From the NCBI RefSeq assembly GCF_012910905.1, contig NZ_WTVN01000009.1, positions 1 to 64,000 of the forward strand: a stretch of DNA of 64,000 nt, in the 5' to 3' direction. Shown piece by piece: positions 1 to 8,960 of the stretch. Below the pieces are notes generated by a model. It had not been told where the DNA came from, did not search any database, and saw only the letters and a list, made by a program, of their open reading frames with translations. This stretch comes from Aromatoleum toluvorans (GTDB lineage: Bacteria; Pseudomonadota; Gammaproteobacteria; Burkholderiales; Rhodocyclaceae). A program made the position numbers and the translations under genes. How positions within the stretch are numbered: the stretch's first letter is position 1; every line of letters begins with the position of its first letter.

Positions 1-38
1 CCCCCGGGGATTTATTCCCACCCTCCGACCGAAATCGC

Positions 39-1133
39 CTAGCCGAAGAGGCGCGCGGGAACCAGCCGCCGCATCCGCGTGCCGACGGTGGTGCGGAAGC
101 GCGGACTGTGCAGGCAGATGCCGCCCGCGAAGCCCACGAGGCAGCCGAGCAGCGTGTCGAGGAAACGCGCCTGGATCAGTTCGGTGGCCGAGCCCTGCCC
201 GAGGGTCGCCGCCTCCGCAAGCAGGATCGTCAGCGGCGTGATGAAGATCGCGGCGAAGCCATAGTGGCGCACCACGGCGGTCTCGACGACAAAGGCCAGC
301 CCGATCATGACGACGGAGATCGACCACTTTTCCAGCGGCAGGCTCAGCAGCCCCCACGACACGAGCATGCCGATCGCGGTGCCCAGCAGGCGGTGCACCT
401 GCTTGTCCCACACGGCGCGCAGGTTCATGCCCTGCATCACCGCGAGACAACTCACGGGCACCCAGTAGGCGCGCTCGAGCTGCAGCAGTTGCGCGAGCGC
501 GAGGGAGACGCCCACGCACAGGCCGATCACGACCGAATCGAACACCACGAAGTCGAAGGTCGGCGGGGGCAGCGGCACCGCCGGCTTGGGGTCGCGCTGG
601 CGCAGGATATACACGCTGTAGAAGAACGCGATCAGGCTCGCCAGCAGGCAGCCCATCGCGATCAGGCCGACCTTGAGCGGCACGTCAAGGATTCCGCCGG
701 GCGAATAGGCGCCGATCGATGCCGCCATGATGAAGAACAGGCTGCCCGGCGGGCCGACGCGATAGAAGCGGCACACCATCGTGACGAGGATCGCGGTGAA
801 GGTCAGCACCAGCATCATGATCGGCGGCACGAGGTGGCTCATCACCCCCAGCGCATAACTGGCGGTCATGGCGAACGCGCACGCCATCAGCGCCACCATG
901 CGGTGATGCAGGGGCGTTTCCGGGAGATACAGGAAGACCAGCCCGCCCAGCGAGGAGATCAGGCCGTAGTCCATGTGGTCGAAATACGCACCGACCATCA
1001 GCGGCAGGCCGGAAGCCAGCGCGGCGGCGAAAGGCATCTGCCAGGGGCGGTCGCTCGGCTTGATCGTGACGAGCTGACGCAGTTCTTCACCGAGCCGCCT
1101 GGAGAGGCTGCTCCACTTGCCGGAGACGGTCAT
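39..1133 (-). CDS. FUSC-family inner-membrane protein (aromatic acid/fusaric acid exporter type)
   Basis: A 364-residue polytopic inner-membrane protein. Two hydrophobic blocks (about residues 30-175 and 195-345) each hold several membrane helices, separated by a short charged, proline-rich linker near residue 180. This is the arrangement of FUSC/aromatic-acid-exporter membrane domains. The large cytoplasmic domain of full-length PET-type exporters (about 650-700 residues) is missing, so this is a compact form. Family members export aromatic acids or related organic anions; the substrate here cannot be read from sequence. The gene is divergent from the secreted protein gene at 1282, with 148 bases between them that hold both promoters. 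Family assignment is fairly secure; function is inferred. Confidence 0.8.
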   Translation of the reverse strand: MTVSGKWSSLSRRLGEELRQLVTIKPSDRPWQMPFAAALASGLPLMVGAYFDHMDYGLISSLGGLVFLYLPETPLHHRMVALMACAFAMTASYALGVMSHLVPPIMMLVLTFTAILVTMVCRFYRVGPPGSLFFIMAASIGAYSPGGILDVPLKVGLIAMGCLLASLIAFFYSVYILRQRDPKPAVPLPPPTFDFVVFDSVVIGLCVGVSLALAQLLQLERAYWVPVSCLAVMQGMNLRAVWDKQVHRLLGTAIGMLVSWGLLSLPLEKWSISVVMIGLAFVVETAVVRHYGFAAIFITPLTILLAEAATLGQGSATELIQARFLDTLLGCLVGFAGGICLHSPRFRTTVGTRMRRLVPARLFG

Positions 1134-1281
1134 GGGTCGGATTCTTCGAATGCGGGCGTAGTGCGAAAGCGTATCTCACTTTGCCCCGGATGCTGAGAGT
1201 CCTGCTCCTACCGATGCCACACGAACCGAAGGGGATCGATTTCATCTAATTCAGTCCAACAACCCCAAGAAGGAGCACTTC

Positions 1282-1965
1282 ATGCACAACGCAGCGAAGA
1301 CGGCGGGCATTCTGGCGGGTTCCTGGTTCTTGTTGGGAACATCGCTCCCTGCAACGGCGGCGGACAAGATGTCCTTCTTCATCACCAGTGTCGGGGCCGG
1401 CAACGGGGCAGATCTCGGCGGACTGGAAGGCGCCGACCGGCACTGCCAATCGCTTGCCGCGGCGGTCGGCGCGGGAAAACGCACCTGGCGCGCCTACCTC
1501 AGCACGCAGGCGACGGCGCTCGCCGACGCGAATGCGGTCCATGCGCGCGACCGCATCGGCAAAGGGCCCTGGTTCAACGCCAAGGGCGTGCGGATCGCGC
1601 GCGACGTCGAAGATCTGCATTCGTCGAAGGCGAACCTGACCAAGGAAACCCTGCTGGACGAGAAAGGGCAGATCGTCAACGGCCGCACCGAGAAGCCCAA
1701 TCGCCACGACATCCTCACCGGCTCGCGGCCGGACGGAACGGCCTTCCCCCCCAGCCCGCCGTTCAGTGACATGACCTGCGGGAACTGGACGAAGGGCGGC
1801 GACGAGGGCACCGCGATGCTGGGGCACCACGACCGGGCCGGCCCGGTGACGCACGCCTGGGCCACGTCCTGGAACTCCGCGCACACGACGCGCGGCGGCT
1901 GCAGCCAGACGGCGCTGCAAAGCACCGGCGGCGACGGTCTGCTGTATTGCTTCGCCGAGAAGTGA
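1282..1965 (+). CDS. Secreted lectin-like (DUF1554-type) protein
   Basis: 227 residues with an N-terminal signal peptide (about residues 1-27, ending in ATAA). The mature part carries the pattern FITSVGAGNGADLGGLEGAD, followed by an early Cys, an internal TWRAYLST motif and several paired Cys near the C-terminus. These are hallmarks of the C-type-lectin-like fold seen in DUF1554 proteins, often annotated lectin. An AAGGAG ribosome binding site sits 7-8 bases upstream of the ATG. It probably acts in the periplasm or at the cell surface; ligand unknown. The next gene is convergent, only 25 bases beyond the stop. The fold call is from motif recognition, not alignment. Confidence 0.75.
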   Translation: MHNAAKTAGILAGSWFLLGTSLPATAADKMSFFITSVGAGNGADLGGLEGADRHCQSLAAAVGAGKRTWRAYLSTQATALADANAVHARDRIGKGPWFNAKGVRIARDVEDLHSSKANLTKETLLDEKGQIVNGRTEKPNRHDILTGSRPDGTAFPPSPPFSDMTCGNWTKGGDEGTAMLGHHDRAGPVTHAWATSWNSAHTTRGGCSQTALQSTGGDGLLYCFAEK

Positions 1966-1990
1966 AGCGCGGCGGCGGAACGGCCCCCAC

Positions 1991-3070
1991 CTACCGACAC
2001 AGGCAGCCGGGGATGAGCTCCTCCTCGTAGGTGCAGCATCCCCGGTCGGGCATTTCGCCACTGGACAGGCAGAACTTCCCGCCGAAGCCGATCCTGGCCC
2101 GCAGCAAGGCGCTGTCGGGAGTGGCACCGCAGCCTACGGACGACAGCTTGCCGGGCGGGATCTCCGACGGCGCGCCGCCGCCGTCGAGGCACGCGCGGTT
2201 GGTGACGAGGACGCTCATCGCGCACTCTTCCCACGACGGGCGTTCGGCCTCCGCGGATCGCACCGCACATTCCCTGAGCTCGTCGCGCCGGATCGCGGCC
2301 TCGTCCTCGCGGTCGGCGCGCGGCACCTGCCGGCACCATTCCCCGTGCACCGCGGGATTGCCTTGCCAGCGCGGCGCCGAGAAGCCGCAGTCGCGCGCAA
2401 CCATCTCGTTGTACTGGGCCACGGCCTCTTCGGCGTAGCGGTCGCACGCGCCGCCGAGCGTGCGCTCGCGTGTCTCGTTGGCCTGGTTGTCGAAACTCAC
2501 CTGCTCGCGTTCCGCCGGCTCGACGCACACATGGTCGGTCGGCGACGCTTCGCGCCACACGAAGCCCGGAAGGCAGTCGCGCCGGCCGCGGGTGTTCGCG
2601 GCGTTGCCGTTCTCCTCGCGCACACGCTGGCGCGCCGCGGGATCGACGCACACGAAGTCCGTCGGGGAGGCCTCGCGCCACACGAAGCCGGGCAGGCAGG
2701 TCTCCAGGCCGTCCGGCCCGCCGGTGGTGCTGCGGCGCCTGTCGGCCAGCTCGTTCTCGTGGCGCGCCCTTTCGCGCCCGGCCGGCGTGACGCAGGTCGT
2801 GTCGCCCGAATACGCCTCGCGTGCAACATACCCCGGACTGCAGGCGCCCGGATACAGGCTCCCCGGCGCCCACCGCGACGTCGCGAGGTCGTTGTCGCGC
2901 ATCACCCGGTCGCGCACTGCGGGCGTCACGCACACATAGTCGCCGGGGAAGGCTTCGCGCCACACATACCCCGCATCGCATTGCCAGTCGGCCGCGGCGG
3001 CAGCCGGCCCGGCCACCGAGCCCAGTGCCAGGCACGCAGCGATGCGCACGGCAAACTGTCGGTTCGACAA
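1991..3070 (-). CDS. Secreted cysteine-rich protein with four tandem C-x-G-[YF]-V-x-REA repeats
   Basis: I start this at a TTG (3068-3070) because a strong GAGGAGGG ribosome binding site lies 6 bases upstream and the product then begins directly with a signal peptide (residues 1 to about 27, ending in a run of Ala). The 359-residue product has four copies of a repeat built on Cys-x-x-Gly-[Tyr/Phe]-Val-x-Arg-Glu-Ala-x-x-x-Asp-x-x-Cys-Val-x-Pro, starting near residues 31, 77, 125 and 166. Each is followed by an Arg/Asn-rich helix ending in N-x-x-A. The C-terminal half (from about 215) is a different Cys-rich domain ending in CCTYEEE. Similar repeats occur in uncharacterised secreted bacterial proteins. 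Function unknown; it reads convergently to the lectin-like gene. Confidence 0.8.
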   Translation of the reverse strand: MSNRQFAVRIAACLALGSVAGPAAAAADWQCDAGYVWREAFPGDYVCVTPAVRDRVMRDNDLATSRWAPGSLYPGACSPGYVAREAYSGDTTCVTPAGRERARHENELADRRRSTTGGPDGLETCLPGFVWREASPTDFVCVDPAARQRVREENGNAANTRGRRDCLPGFVWREASPTDHVCVEPAEREQVSFDNQANETRERTLGGACDRYAEEAVAQYNEMVARDCGFSAPRWQGNPAVHGEWCRQVPRADREDEAAIRRDELRECAVRSAEAERPSWEECAMSVLVTNRACLDGGGAPSEIPPGKLSSVGCGATPDSALLRARIGFGGKFCLSSGEMPDRGCCTYEEELIPGCLCR

Positions 3071-3234
3071 GGCAGGCCCTCCTCGTGGTGGCGCGGATGT
3101 CGCGGCATGGCGGCGCCTGCGGCCCCGGACACCTCGCCCTGCCGCAGCCGCCATTCATACCGAAGAATAGACGCCCGGCATGCAATGTCATCCGCTCGCG
3201 CGAGAAAATCCCGACACGCCGGAGCCCTTCCCCT

Positions 3235-3873
3235 TCATCCGGCGCGGACCTGGCCGATGGCCGCGACGCCCTCCCCCTGCAGCAGACTCGCCGCCAGCGC
3301 GAACATCACGAGGGCCATCGCGGCATCGAGCACCCGCCACGCCACGGGCCGGTCGAAGATCGGCGCCAGCACGCGGGCACCGTAGGCCAGCGCGAAGAAC
3401 CACAGCAGGCTGGCGGTGGCCGAACCGGCGCCGAACGCCCAGCGCCCGTGCTCGCCATGCTGGTTCGCGAGCCCGCCGAGCAGGATCACCGTATCGAGAT
3501 ACACGTGCGGGTTCAGGAAGGTGAAGCCGAGGCAGGTGGCGACCGCCGTCGCGAGCGGAACCGGCGCCCCGGCCTGGACGTGCAGGCGCTCGCCCTGCCA
3601 GGCACGCCGGGCGGCAAGCGCGCCATAGACAAGCAGGAAGGCCGCGCCGCCATAGCGCGCGATGGTCAGCACGACCGGGCTGGACTGGATCAGCGCGCCC
3701 AGACCGGCAATCCCGGCACCGATCAGCAGCGCATCGGACAAGGCGCAGATCAGCGTGATCGGCAACAGATGCTCGCGCCGGATGCCCTGCTGCAGCACGA
3801 AGGAATTCTGCGCGCCGATCGCGACGATGAGCGCCATGCAGGCGAGGAATCCGGCCAGAAATTGGGTTTCCAT
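3235..3873 (-). CDS. argO: LysE/ArgO-type basic amino acid exporter
   Basis: 212 residues, a typical LysE-family length, with about six membrane helices and the family signature near the N-terminus (VAIGAQNSFVLQQGIRREH) and NPHVYLDT around residue 130. LysE/ArgO exporters expel L-arginine and/or L-lysine through the inner membrane when intracellular levels are too high. The start chosen is the ATG giving METQFLAG; the frame stays open for 16 more codons but those are not hydrophobic and have no ribosome binding site. It is divergent from an argP-type regulator at 3971, the classic arrangement for this exporter. I cannot tell arginine from lysine specificity. Confidence 0.9.
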   Translation of the reverse strand: METQFLAGFLACMALIVAIGAQNSFVLQQGIRREHLLPITLICALSDALLIGAGIAGLGALIQSSPVVLTIARYGGAAFLLVYGALAARRAWQGERLHVQAGAPVPLATAVATCLGFTFLNPHVYLDTVILLGGLANQHGEHGRWAFGAGSATASLLWFFALAYGARVLAPIFDRPVAWRVLDAAMALVMFALAASLLQGEGVAAIGQVRAG

Positions 3874-3915
3874 GAAACGGGCTCGAAGGTGGCTTGTCGA
3901 GGCGACTCTAGCGGG

Positions 3916-3954
3916 CGACAATCAATCGGTAAAACTAAACATTTTTTATTGTCG
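3916..3954. promoter_or_regulatory. AT-rich dyad operator in the argO-argP intergenic region
   Basis: A perfect 7-base inverted repeat CGACAAT (3916-3922) / ATTGTCG (3948-3954) encloses 25 AT-rich bases in a stretch sharply poorer in GC than the surroundings. It lies between the divergent exporter and LysR-type regulator starts, where LysR-type proteins such as ArgP bind. Assignment to ArgP is by position and shape. Confidence 0.5.
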
Positions 3955-3970
3955 TTAATTTTTCTAATTC

Positions 3971-4897
3971 ATGAGAATCGACAACGCCCAGCTCGCGGCC
4001 TTCGCGCTGGTGGTCCGCGAAGGCTCGTTCGAAGCGGCGGCCCGCCAGCTCCACATCACGCCCTCGGCCGTCAGCCAGCGCATCAAGCTGCTGGAAGAAC
4101 GTCTCGGACAGGTGCTGATCCGGCGCTCCGCCCCTTGCCAGGCAACGGATGCGGGGAAGGCGCTGGTGCGCTACACGGAAGAGCTGGCGCTGCTCGAGTC
4201 GGAAATGCTCGGCGCGCTGGGCAGCGCTGATGCGGTGCAGGCGAGCCTGCGGATGCCCATCGCCGTCAATGCCGATTCGCTCGACAGCTGGTTCCTCGCC
4301 GTCTTCGACGCAATGCCCGCGGAAGCGTCGATCGTCTTCGACCTGCGCGTCGAAGACCAGGACCACTCGGCCGCGCTGCTGCGCGAGGGCGCCGTGATGG
4401 CGGCCGTGAGCGCCAGCGCGGCGCCGATCCAGGGCTGCACGGTCGAGCCGCTCGGCGTCATGCGCTACCTCGCGGTGAGTTCGCCCGCCTACGTCGCCCG
4501 CCATTTCCCGGCCGGCGTCGATGCCCGCAGCCTCGCCGCCGCGCCGATGTTGCGCTTCAGCCTGAAGGACGCGCTGCAACAGCAGTTCATCGCACGCTTC
4601 GCGCCGGACGCCGTGCAGCCGCCGACCCACATGGTCCCGTCGGTACATGGCTTCATCGCACTGGCGAAGCGGGGTCTGGGCTGGGGCATGGTGCCGGAGC
4701 ATTTTGCGCTGCCGGCGATCGACGCCGGCGAACTCGTGGAGATCGCCCCCGGCCATTACCTCGACGTGCCGCTCCACTGGCACCGCTGGCGGCTGGGGTC
4801 GCTGGCCCTGAACACGCTGAGCGCCGCGGTGCGCAGCGTCGCGGCGACGGCCCTGCGCCGGCTTGGCGACGCTGCGCCCCCGGGCGTCGGCCCCTGA
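3971..4897 (+). CDS. argP: ArgP-type LysR-family transcriptional regulator
   Basis: 308 residues. Residues 1-60 form a winged helix-turn-helix (NAQLAAFALVVREGSFEAAA, then LHITPSAVSQRIKLLEERLG) matching the ArgP/LysG subgroup of LysR regulators; the rest is the periplasmic-binding-protein-like effector domain. ArgP/LysG senses basic amino acids and activates the divergent lysE/argO exporter gene. The divergent pairing here, with an AT-rich dyad between, supports that role. The stop lies 1 base from the convergent stop of the DUF445 gene. Confidence 0.88.
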   Translation: MRIDNAQLAAFALVVREGSFEAAARQLHITPSAVSQRIKLLEERLGQVLIRRSAPCQATDAGKALVRYTEELALLESEMLGALGSADAVQASLRMPIAVNADSLDSWFLAVFDAMPAEASIVFDLRVEDQDHSAALLREGAVMAAVSASAAPIQGCTVEPLGVMRYLAVSSPAYVARHFPAGVDARSLAAAPMLRFSLKDALQQQFIARFAPDAVQPPTHMVPSVHGFIALAKRGLGWGMVPEHFALPAIDAGELVEIAPGHYLDVPLHWHRWRLGSLALNTLSAAVRSVAATALRRLGDAAPPGVGP

Positions 4898-4898
4898 G

Positions 4899-6194
4899 CT
4901 AGCCCACGCGGGGCACCAGCAAGGTCAACGCGTGCAGCAGCAGGCCGATCGCCCCGCCCACGAGCGTGCCGTTCAGGCGGATGAACTGCAGGTCGCGGCC
5001 GACGCTCAGTTCCAGTTCGCGCACGAGATCCTCGTCCTTCCAGCTCCTGACCGTCGAGGCGATGTGGTCCGCCAGCCCGTCGCGGAAGTCGTCCGCCAGC
5101 GCGGTGACCGCGGATTCGAGGTGATCGTCGAGCGAATCGCGCAGGGCGCGGTTGTCCGCCAGCGCCTTGCCGAACGCCGCCGCCGCGCCGCGGAGCCGGG
5201 TCGCAAGGTGCGAATCCGGCCGCTGCAGGTCCCTGCGCAGCCACGCCTTCAAGTCGTCCCACAGGCCGTTCAGGTACTCGGCCGTCGCCGGATGGGCGAG
5301 CAGGTCGCGCTTGGCTGCCTCGATGCGCACCGCCAGGGAGTCGTCCGTCTTCAGGCGCCCGATGAACTCCGCCACCGACTCGTCGAACGCCTTGCGGCGC
5401 GGATGCTGCGGATCGTCGCCAATGTCGTGCAGCCAGCCGTTGATGCCGCGCACGATGCTCGCGGCGATGCGGCGCGAGAATTCGTCCGTGTCGGTGACGA
5501 GGCCGACCGCCCGCAGCACCTTCGGATATTCCTTGCCCGCGACCTCCACGATCATCCCCGCGAACGCCGACTGCACGTCGGGATCGTCGAGCCAGTGCGC
5601 CAGGCGCGCGAGTGCCGCGTCCAGCACCTCCTGATGGCGGGCATCGGCGGTCAGTGCGTCGAGGATCTTCCCCGACATCGCGGAAAGGTCGACCTGCCGC
5701 AGCCGGCCGCGGATCGCCGCCGCCAGGAATCGGCGCACGCGCGCGTCGTCGATGAAATCCAGCCAGCCCGCCAGCGCCGACGCGAGCTTGCCGGCGAGGA
5801 GCCGCGCATTGTCCGGCTGCTGCAGCCACACCGCCATGCGGCCGGCCGGATCGAAGGCGCGCATCTTGCGGACGATGGTGTCGGTGGCGAGGAACTTGTC
5901 GCGGATGAACGCCGCGAGGTTGCCCGCGATGCGGTCCTTGTTCGCCGGAATGATCGCGGTATGCGGGATCGGCAGGCCGAGGGGATGCCGGAACAGCGCG
6001 ACCACCGCAAACCAGTCGGCCAGCGCGCCGATCATCGCCGCCTCGGCGAAGGCGGCGACCCAGGCCCACGGTCCGACACCATGCTGCAGCCGCGCCAGCA
6101 CGAACAGCAGCGTCACGGTCACGAGCAGCGCCAGCGCGATGCGCTTCATCTTCGCCAGCTCGCGAGCCTTGAGCGCCGCCGAGGCCCCGCTCAT
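4899..6194 (-). CDS. DUF445 family membrane-anchored protein
   Basis: 431 residues. A membrane helix near residues 17-37 is followed by the family signature WVAAFAEAAMIGALADWFAV (residues about 49-68) and FRHPLGLPIPHTAIIPANKD. A long charged helical middle follows, and a closing hydrophobic segment (VGGAIGLLLHALTLLVP) near the C-terminus. DUF445 proteins (E. coli YjiN type) are inner-membrane proteins of unknown function. The gene stands alone, convergent with argP. Family is clear; no role is proposed. Confidence 0.85.
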   Translation of the reverse strand: MSGASAALKARELAKMKRIALALLVTVTLLFVLARLQHGVGPWAWVAAFAEAAMIGALADWFAVVALFRHPLGLPIPHTAIIPANKDRIAGNLAAFIRDKFLATDTIVRKMRAFDPAGRMAVWLQQPDNARLLAGKLASALAGWLDFIDDARVRRFLAAAIRGRLRQVDLSAMSGKILDALTADARHQEVLDAALARLAHWLDDPDVQSAFAGMIVEVAGKEYPKVLRAVGLVTDTDEFSRRIAASIVRGINGWLHDIGDDPQHPRRKAFDESVAEFIGRLKTDDSLAVRIEAAKRDLLAHPATAEYLNGLWDDLKAWLRRDLQRPDSHLATRLRGAAAAFGKALADNRALRDSLDDHLESAVTALADDFRDGLADHIASTVRSWKDEDLVRELELSVGRDLQFIRLNGTLVGGAIGLLLHALTLLVPRVG

Positions 6195-6338
6195 CGCCGC
6201 GCTCCGCCGCTACCGCCGGGACGCCCGCAACCGGCACGAACGCTGCTCGCCCCGCCATCCAGGCCTGCCATACGTCGACGCTCCCTGCCCGCTCATCATG
6301 CATTCAGCTTACACGCAGCCGCGCAGCCGCGGGCGGAA

Positions 6339-7739
6339 TCAGCCGAGCCCGGCGCCACCTCCGCCGCGCGGTAACGGCAATACCACATCCACCGCCAGAC
6401 CGGGCTGCGCATCGCGCGCCACGACGCGCCCGCCGTGCGCCTCGACGATGCCCTTGACGAGCGCGAGGCCGACCCCCGCGCCGTCGGGCGCGCTGCGGCT
6501 TTCGTCGAGGCGGAAGAAGCGCTCGAACAGCTTCGGCAGCGCCGCCTCGGGCGCGCCGGGGCCGTGATCGCGCATGCACGCGACGACGCTCTCCGCCTGC
6601 ACCGCGACGCTCAGCTCCATCCGGCCCGCGCCGTGCTTCAACGCGTTCTCGATGAGGTTCTGCAGCACCTGGAACAGGAGATCCGGATCCCCGCGCACGG
6701 TTGCGGGCGCCAGGGAGCCGACGAGTTCGCGCCCCTCTGCGGCCGCGAGCGGCTCGTACAGTTCGATCGCATCGGCGGCCAGCGCGGCAAGGTCCACCGC
6801 CTGCCACTTCGGCCCGAGCGCGCCCGCCTCGATCCGCGCCAGACTCAGCAACGCCGCGAAGGTGCGCAGCAAGGCATCGGTCTGCGCGCCCAGGCCCTCC
6901 AGCCGTTCGCCCAGCACCGCATCCGCGACGGCGGCCTCGCGGGCCTCGTCGATGGCCCGCCGCAGCGAGATCAGCGGCCTGCGCATGTCGTGGGCGATGG
7001 CGCTGGACACGTGCCGCGACGCGTCGACGAGGCGCTCGATCTCGTCGAAGGCGCGGTTGAAGCGGCGCGCCAGCGCATCGAGCTCGTCGTCGCGCGCGCT
7101 CAGACTGAGGCGCTGCGCGAGGTGGCCTTCCTGGATGCGGGCCGCCTCGCGCGCCAGCGTCTCGAGCCGGCGGTGCAGGTGCTGCATGAAGAACCAGCCG
7201 ATCGCCGCCGCCACGACGATGATCAGCACCGCCGACCCCCACAGGCGCATCGACATGTGCCGCTGGAAGGATTCCAGCGGGGAATGGCGGCCGACCAGCA
7301 GGCGGTCGCCGCCGAAGAGCACGAACACCTGCCCTTCCAGCGTGCTGCCGTCGGGCTCGCGGATACTGAACCACGCCTCGTCGGACACCGGCACCCCCGC
7401 CGGCCATTCGCTCAGGTTGCCGACGGAGGCGCGCCCGTCGCGGTCGGTGAGCAGGTACACCGCGTCGCGGTCGGCCGCATCGTCGATCCGGCGCTGCAGG
7501 ACTTCACGCAACCCCTTGAGGCCGCGCTCGTGGAAATGCTCGTCGAGGCCGGTGATCTCCAGCGTGATTGCTGCGCGCACCTCGTCGCGGATGTTGCCCT
7601 CCGCCTCGAGGAAAAGCGGGTAGAAGAGCGCGCCGACGATCAGCGCGATCGCCGCGGGCAGCGCGACGGCAAAACGGTGGAAGGGGCTGGCGAACCACGC
7701 ACGCAGCCCGCGCTGCGGCGCGTCACGCGACATCCGCAC
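6339..7739 (-). CDS. Membrane sensor histidine kinase of a two-component system
   Basis: 466 residues: a membrane helix near 22-42, a periplasmic sensor domain of about 130 residues, a second helix near 165-187, a HAMP segment, a dimerisation/phosphoacceptor domain with His250 in AIAHDMRRPL, and a catalytic domain with N-box (QNLIENALKHG), G1 (DHGPG) and G2 (GAGVGLALV). The H-box has Met and Arg where most kinases have Leu-Arg-Thr; His, Asp and Pro-Leu are kept, so it should be active. Its start overlaps the end of the upstream response regulator by 17 bases, so the two are co-translated partners. The signal sensed is unknown. Confidence 0.9.
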   Translation of the reverse strand: MRMSRDAPQRGLRAWFASPFHRFAVALPAAIALIVGALFYPLFLEAEGNIRDEVRAAITLEITGLDEHFHERGLKGLREVLQRRIDDAADRDAVYLLTDRDGRASVGNLSEWPAGVPVSDEAWFSIREPDGSTLEGQVFVLFGGDRLLVGRHSPLESFQRHMSMRLWGSAVLIIVVAAAIGWFFMQHLHRRLETLAREAARIQEGHLAQRLSLSARDDELDALARRFNRAFDEIERLVDASRHVSSAIAHDMRRPLISLRRAIDEAREAAVADAVLGERLEGLGAQTDALLRTFAALLSLARIEAGALGPKWQAVDLAALAADAIELYEPLAAAEGRELVGSLAPATVRGDPDLLFQVLQNLIENALKHGAGRMELSVAVQAESVVACMRDHGPGAPEAALPKLFERFFRLDESRSAPDGAGVGLALVKGIVEAHGGRVVARDAQPGLAVDVVLPLPRGGGGAGLG

Positions 7740-8415
7740 TCAGCCGGTAGCCGGCACCGCGCACGGTATGGATCAGCGGCGGCAGGCCCGGCAGGTCGAT
7801 CTTCGCGCGCAGGTTGGAGATATGCACGTCGATGACGTTGGTCTGCGGATCGAAGTGGTAGTTCCACACGGCCTCGAGCAGCATCGCGCGCGTGACGACC
7901 TGGTCGGAATGCCGCAGCAGGAATTCGAGCAGCTGGAACTCCTTCGGCTTGAGATCGAGCTTCCGGCCGGCGCGCGCGACACTGCGCCGCAGCAGGTCCA
8001 TCTCGAGGTCGGCCACGGCCAGGCGCGTGCGCGGCGCCGCATCCCCCGACGCCGCCACACCGCGCCGCGCCAGCGCTTCCAGGCGCGCGACGAGTTCGAT
8101 CAGCGAGAAGGGTTTGACGAGATAATCGTCGCCACCGGCGCGCAGGCCTGCCACGCGGTCGTCGACTTCGCCCAGCGCACTGAGGATCACGACCGGCGTC
8201 GCGACGTTCGACGCGCGCAGCGTGCGCAATACCGTCAGGCCGTCGACGCGCGGCAGCATGCGGTCGAGGACCAGCACGTCATAGCTTTCGGTGGTGGCCA
8301 GGAACAGCCCGTCACGGCCGTCGGCCGCGACATCGACGACGTGCCCCGCTTCCTGGATGCCCTTGCGGATGTAGGCGGCCTGCTGGGGATCGTCTTCGAC
8401 GAGGAGTATCTTCAT
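7723..8415 (-). CDS. OmpR-family response regulator
   Basis: 230 residues: receiver domain (acidic E7-D8-D9, phosphoacceptor Asp51 in LVLDRMLP, conserved Lys in YLVKPF) joined to an OmpR/PhoB winged-helix DNA-binding domain (residues about 130-225, with LTPKEFQLLE-like and NVIDVHISNLRAKI motifs). It is the partner of the kinase at 6339. Its ATG overlaps the stop of the preceding DUF6491-like gene in an ATGA junction, giving a three-gene operon with that gene first. The kinase/regulator pair resembles TctD/QseB-like systems in general layout only. Confidence 0.92.
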   Translation of the reverse strand: MKILLVEDDPQQAAYIRKGIQEAGHVVDVAADGRDGLFLATTESYDVLVLDRMLPRVDGLTVLRTLRASNVATPVVILSALGEVDDRVAGLRAGGDDYLVKPFSLIELVARLEALARRGVAASGDAAPRTRLAVADLEMDLLRRSVARAGRKLDLKPKEFQLLEFLLRHSDQVVTRAMLLEAVWNYHFDPQTNVIDVHISNLRAKIDLPGLPPLIHTVRGAGYRLSADVA

Positions 8416-8894
8416 TTCTTCCTGCGCGGTCCCGCATCGTGGATCAGACGGACGACGACATTACCGTCCGGGGTTATCTCACTCGCGCGCAGTTTATTCC
8501 GGTCGGCACGCAACAGGCTATCGATCACGCACTCGCCCGCCGGAAACACGAGGCGATCGCGGCCGGGAACGAGGTGGTTGTCGCGCAGCACGAGCACGGA
8601 GGGGACTTCATCGCCGGCGGCGCCGCAGTTCGCGCCCAAGCGGATTACGTAGGGTTCATCGACGCCGAGCCAGATGAGGCCGGCACGGGCTTCAAGGGAA
8701 TGCCAGCCGTAGACGCGGAACACGCGCACGGCGCGCGGCGGGTTGGCGCCGCCTGCGGCCAACGTCGCCGCCTGCGGAAGCTCGGATGCCCACACCAGCC
8801 CGATCGCGGGCAGGGTCGCCAGGCACCACAGCAGCAGGCGCTCGATCGCGCTTATCCGACACCGCAAGCGCATCGGGAGACGGAGCGGACCCAT
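8412..8894 (-). CDS. DUF6491-like secreted protein, first gene of a two-component operon
   Basis: 160 residues with an N-terminal hydrophobic export signal (about residues 18-38). The mature part has a GWHSLEARAGLIWLGVD segment followed by YVIRLGANCG and a second Cys in GECVIDSLLR. This spacing resembles DUF6491-type small exported proteins, which have two Cys framing a short beta domain. Its stop overlaps the ATG of the response regulator (ATGA), so it is translationally coupled to the two-component pair and could be an accessory sensor or a target. An alternative ATG 7 codons in gives a tidier signal peptide. Family call is tentative; function unknown. Confidence 0.6.
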   Translation of the reverse strand: MGPLRLPMRLRCRISAIERLLLWCLATLPAIGLVWASELPQAATLAAGGANPPRAVRVFRVYGWHSLEARAGLIWLGVDEPYVIRLGANCGAAGDEVPSVLVLRDNHLVPGRDRLVFPAGECVIDSLLRADRNKLRASEITPDGNVVVRLIHDAGPRRKK

Positions 8895-8912
8895 GCGAGT
8901 GCGGCCGGATGC

Positions 8913-8947
8913 GACCGGTCGGACACCCCCACGGGTCCGACCCGGTC
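8913..8947 (-). terminator. Strong hairpin downstream of the Lys/Ala-rich gene
   Basis: Arms 8913-8924 and 8935-8947 pair over 12 bases with one bulged base and a 10-base loop. It lies just past the stop of the small gene at 8961 (reverse strand) and before the next reverse gene. There is no U-tract on the reverse strand, so it may be a 3'-end stabiliser or a weak terminator. Confidence 0.4.
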
Positions 8948-8960
8948 ACTTTTGGAACGC

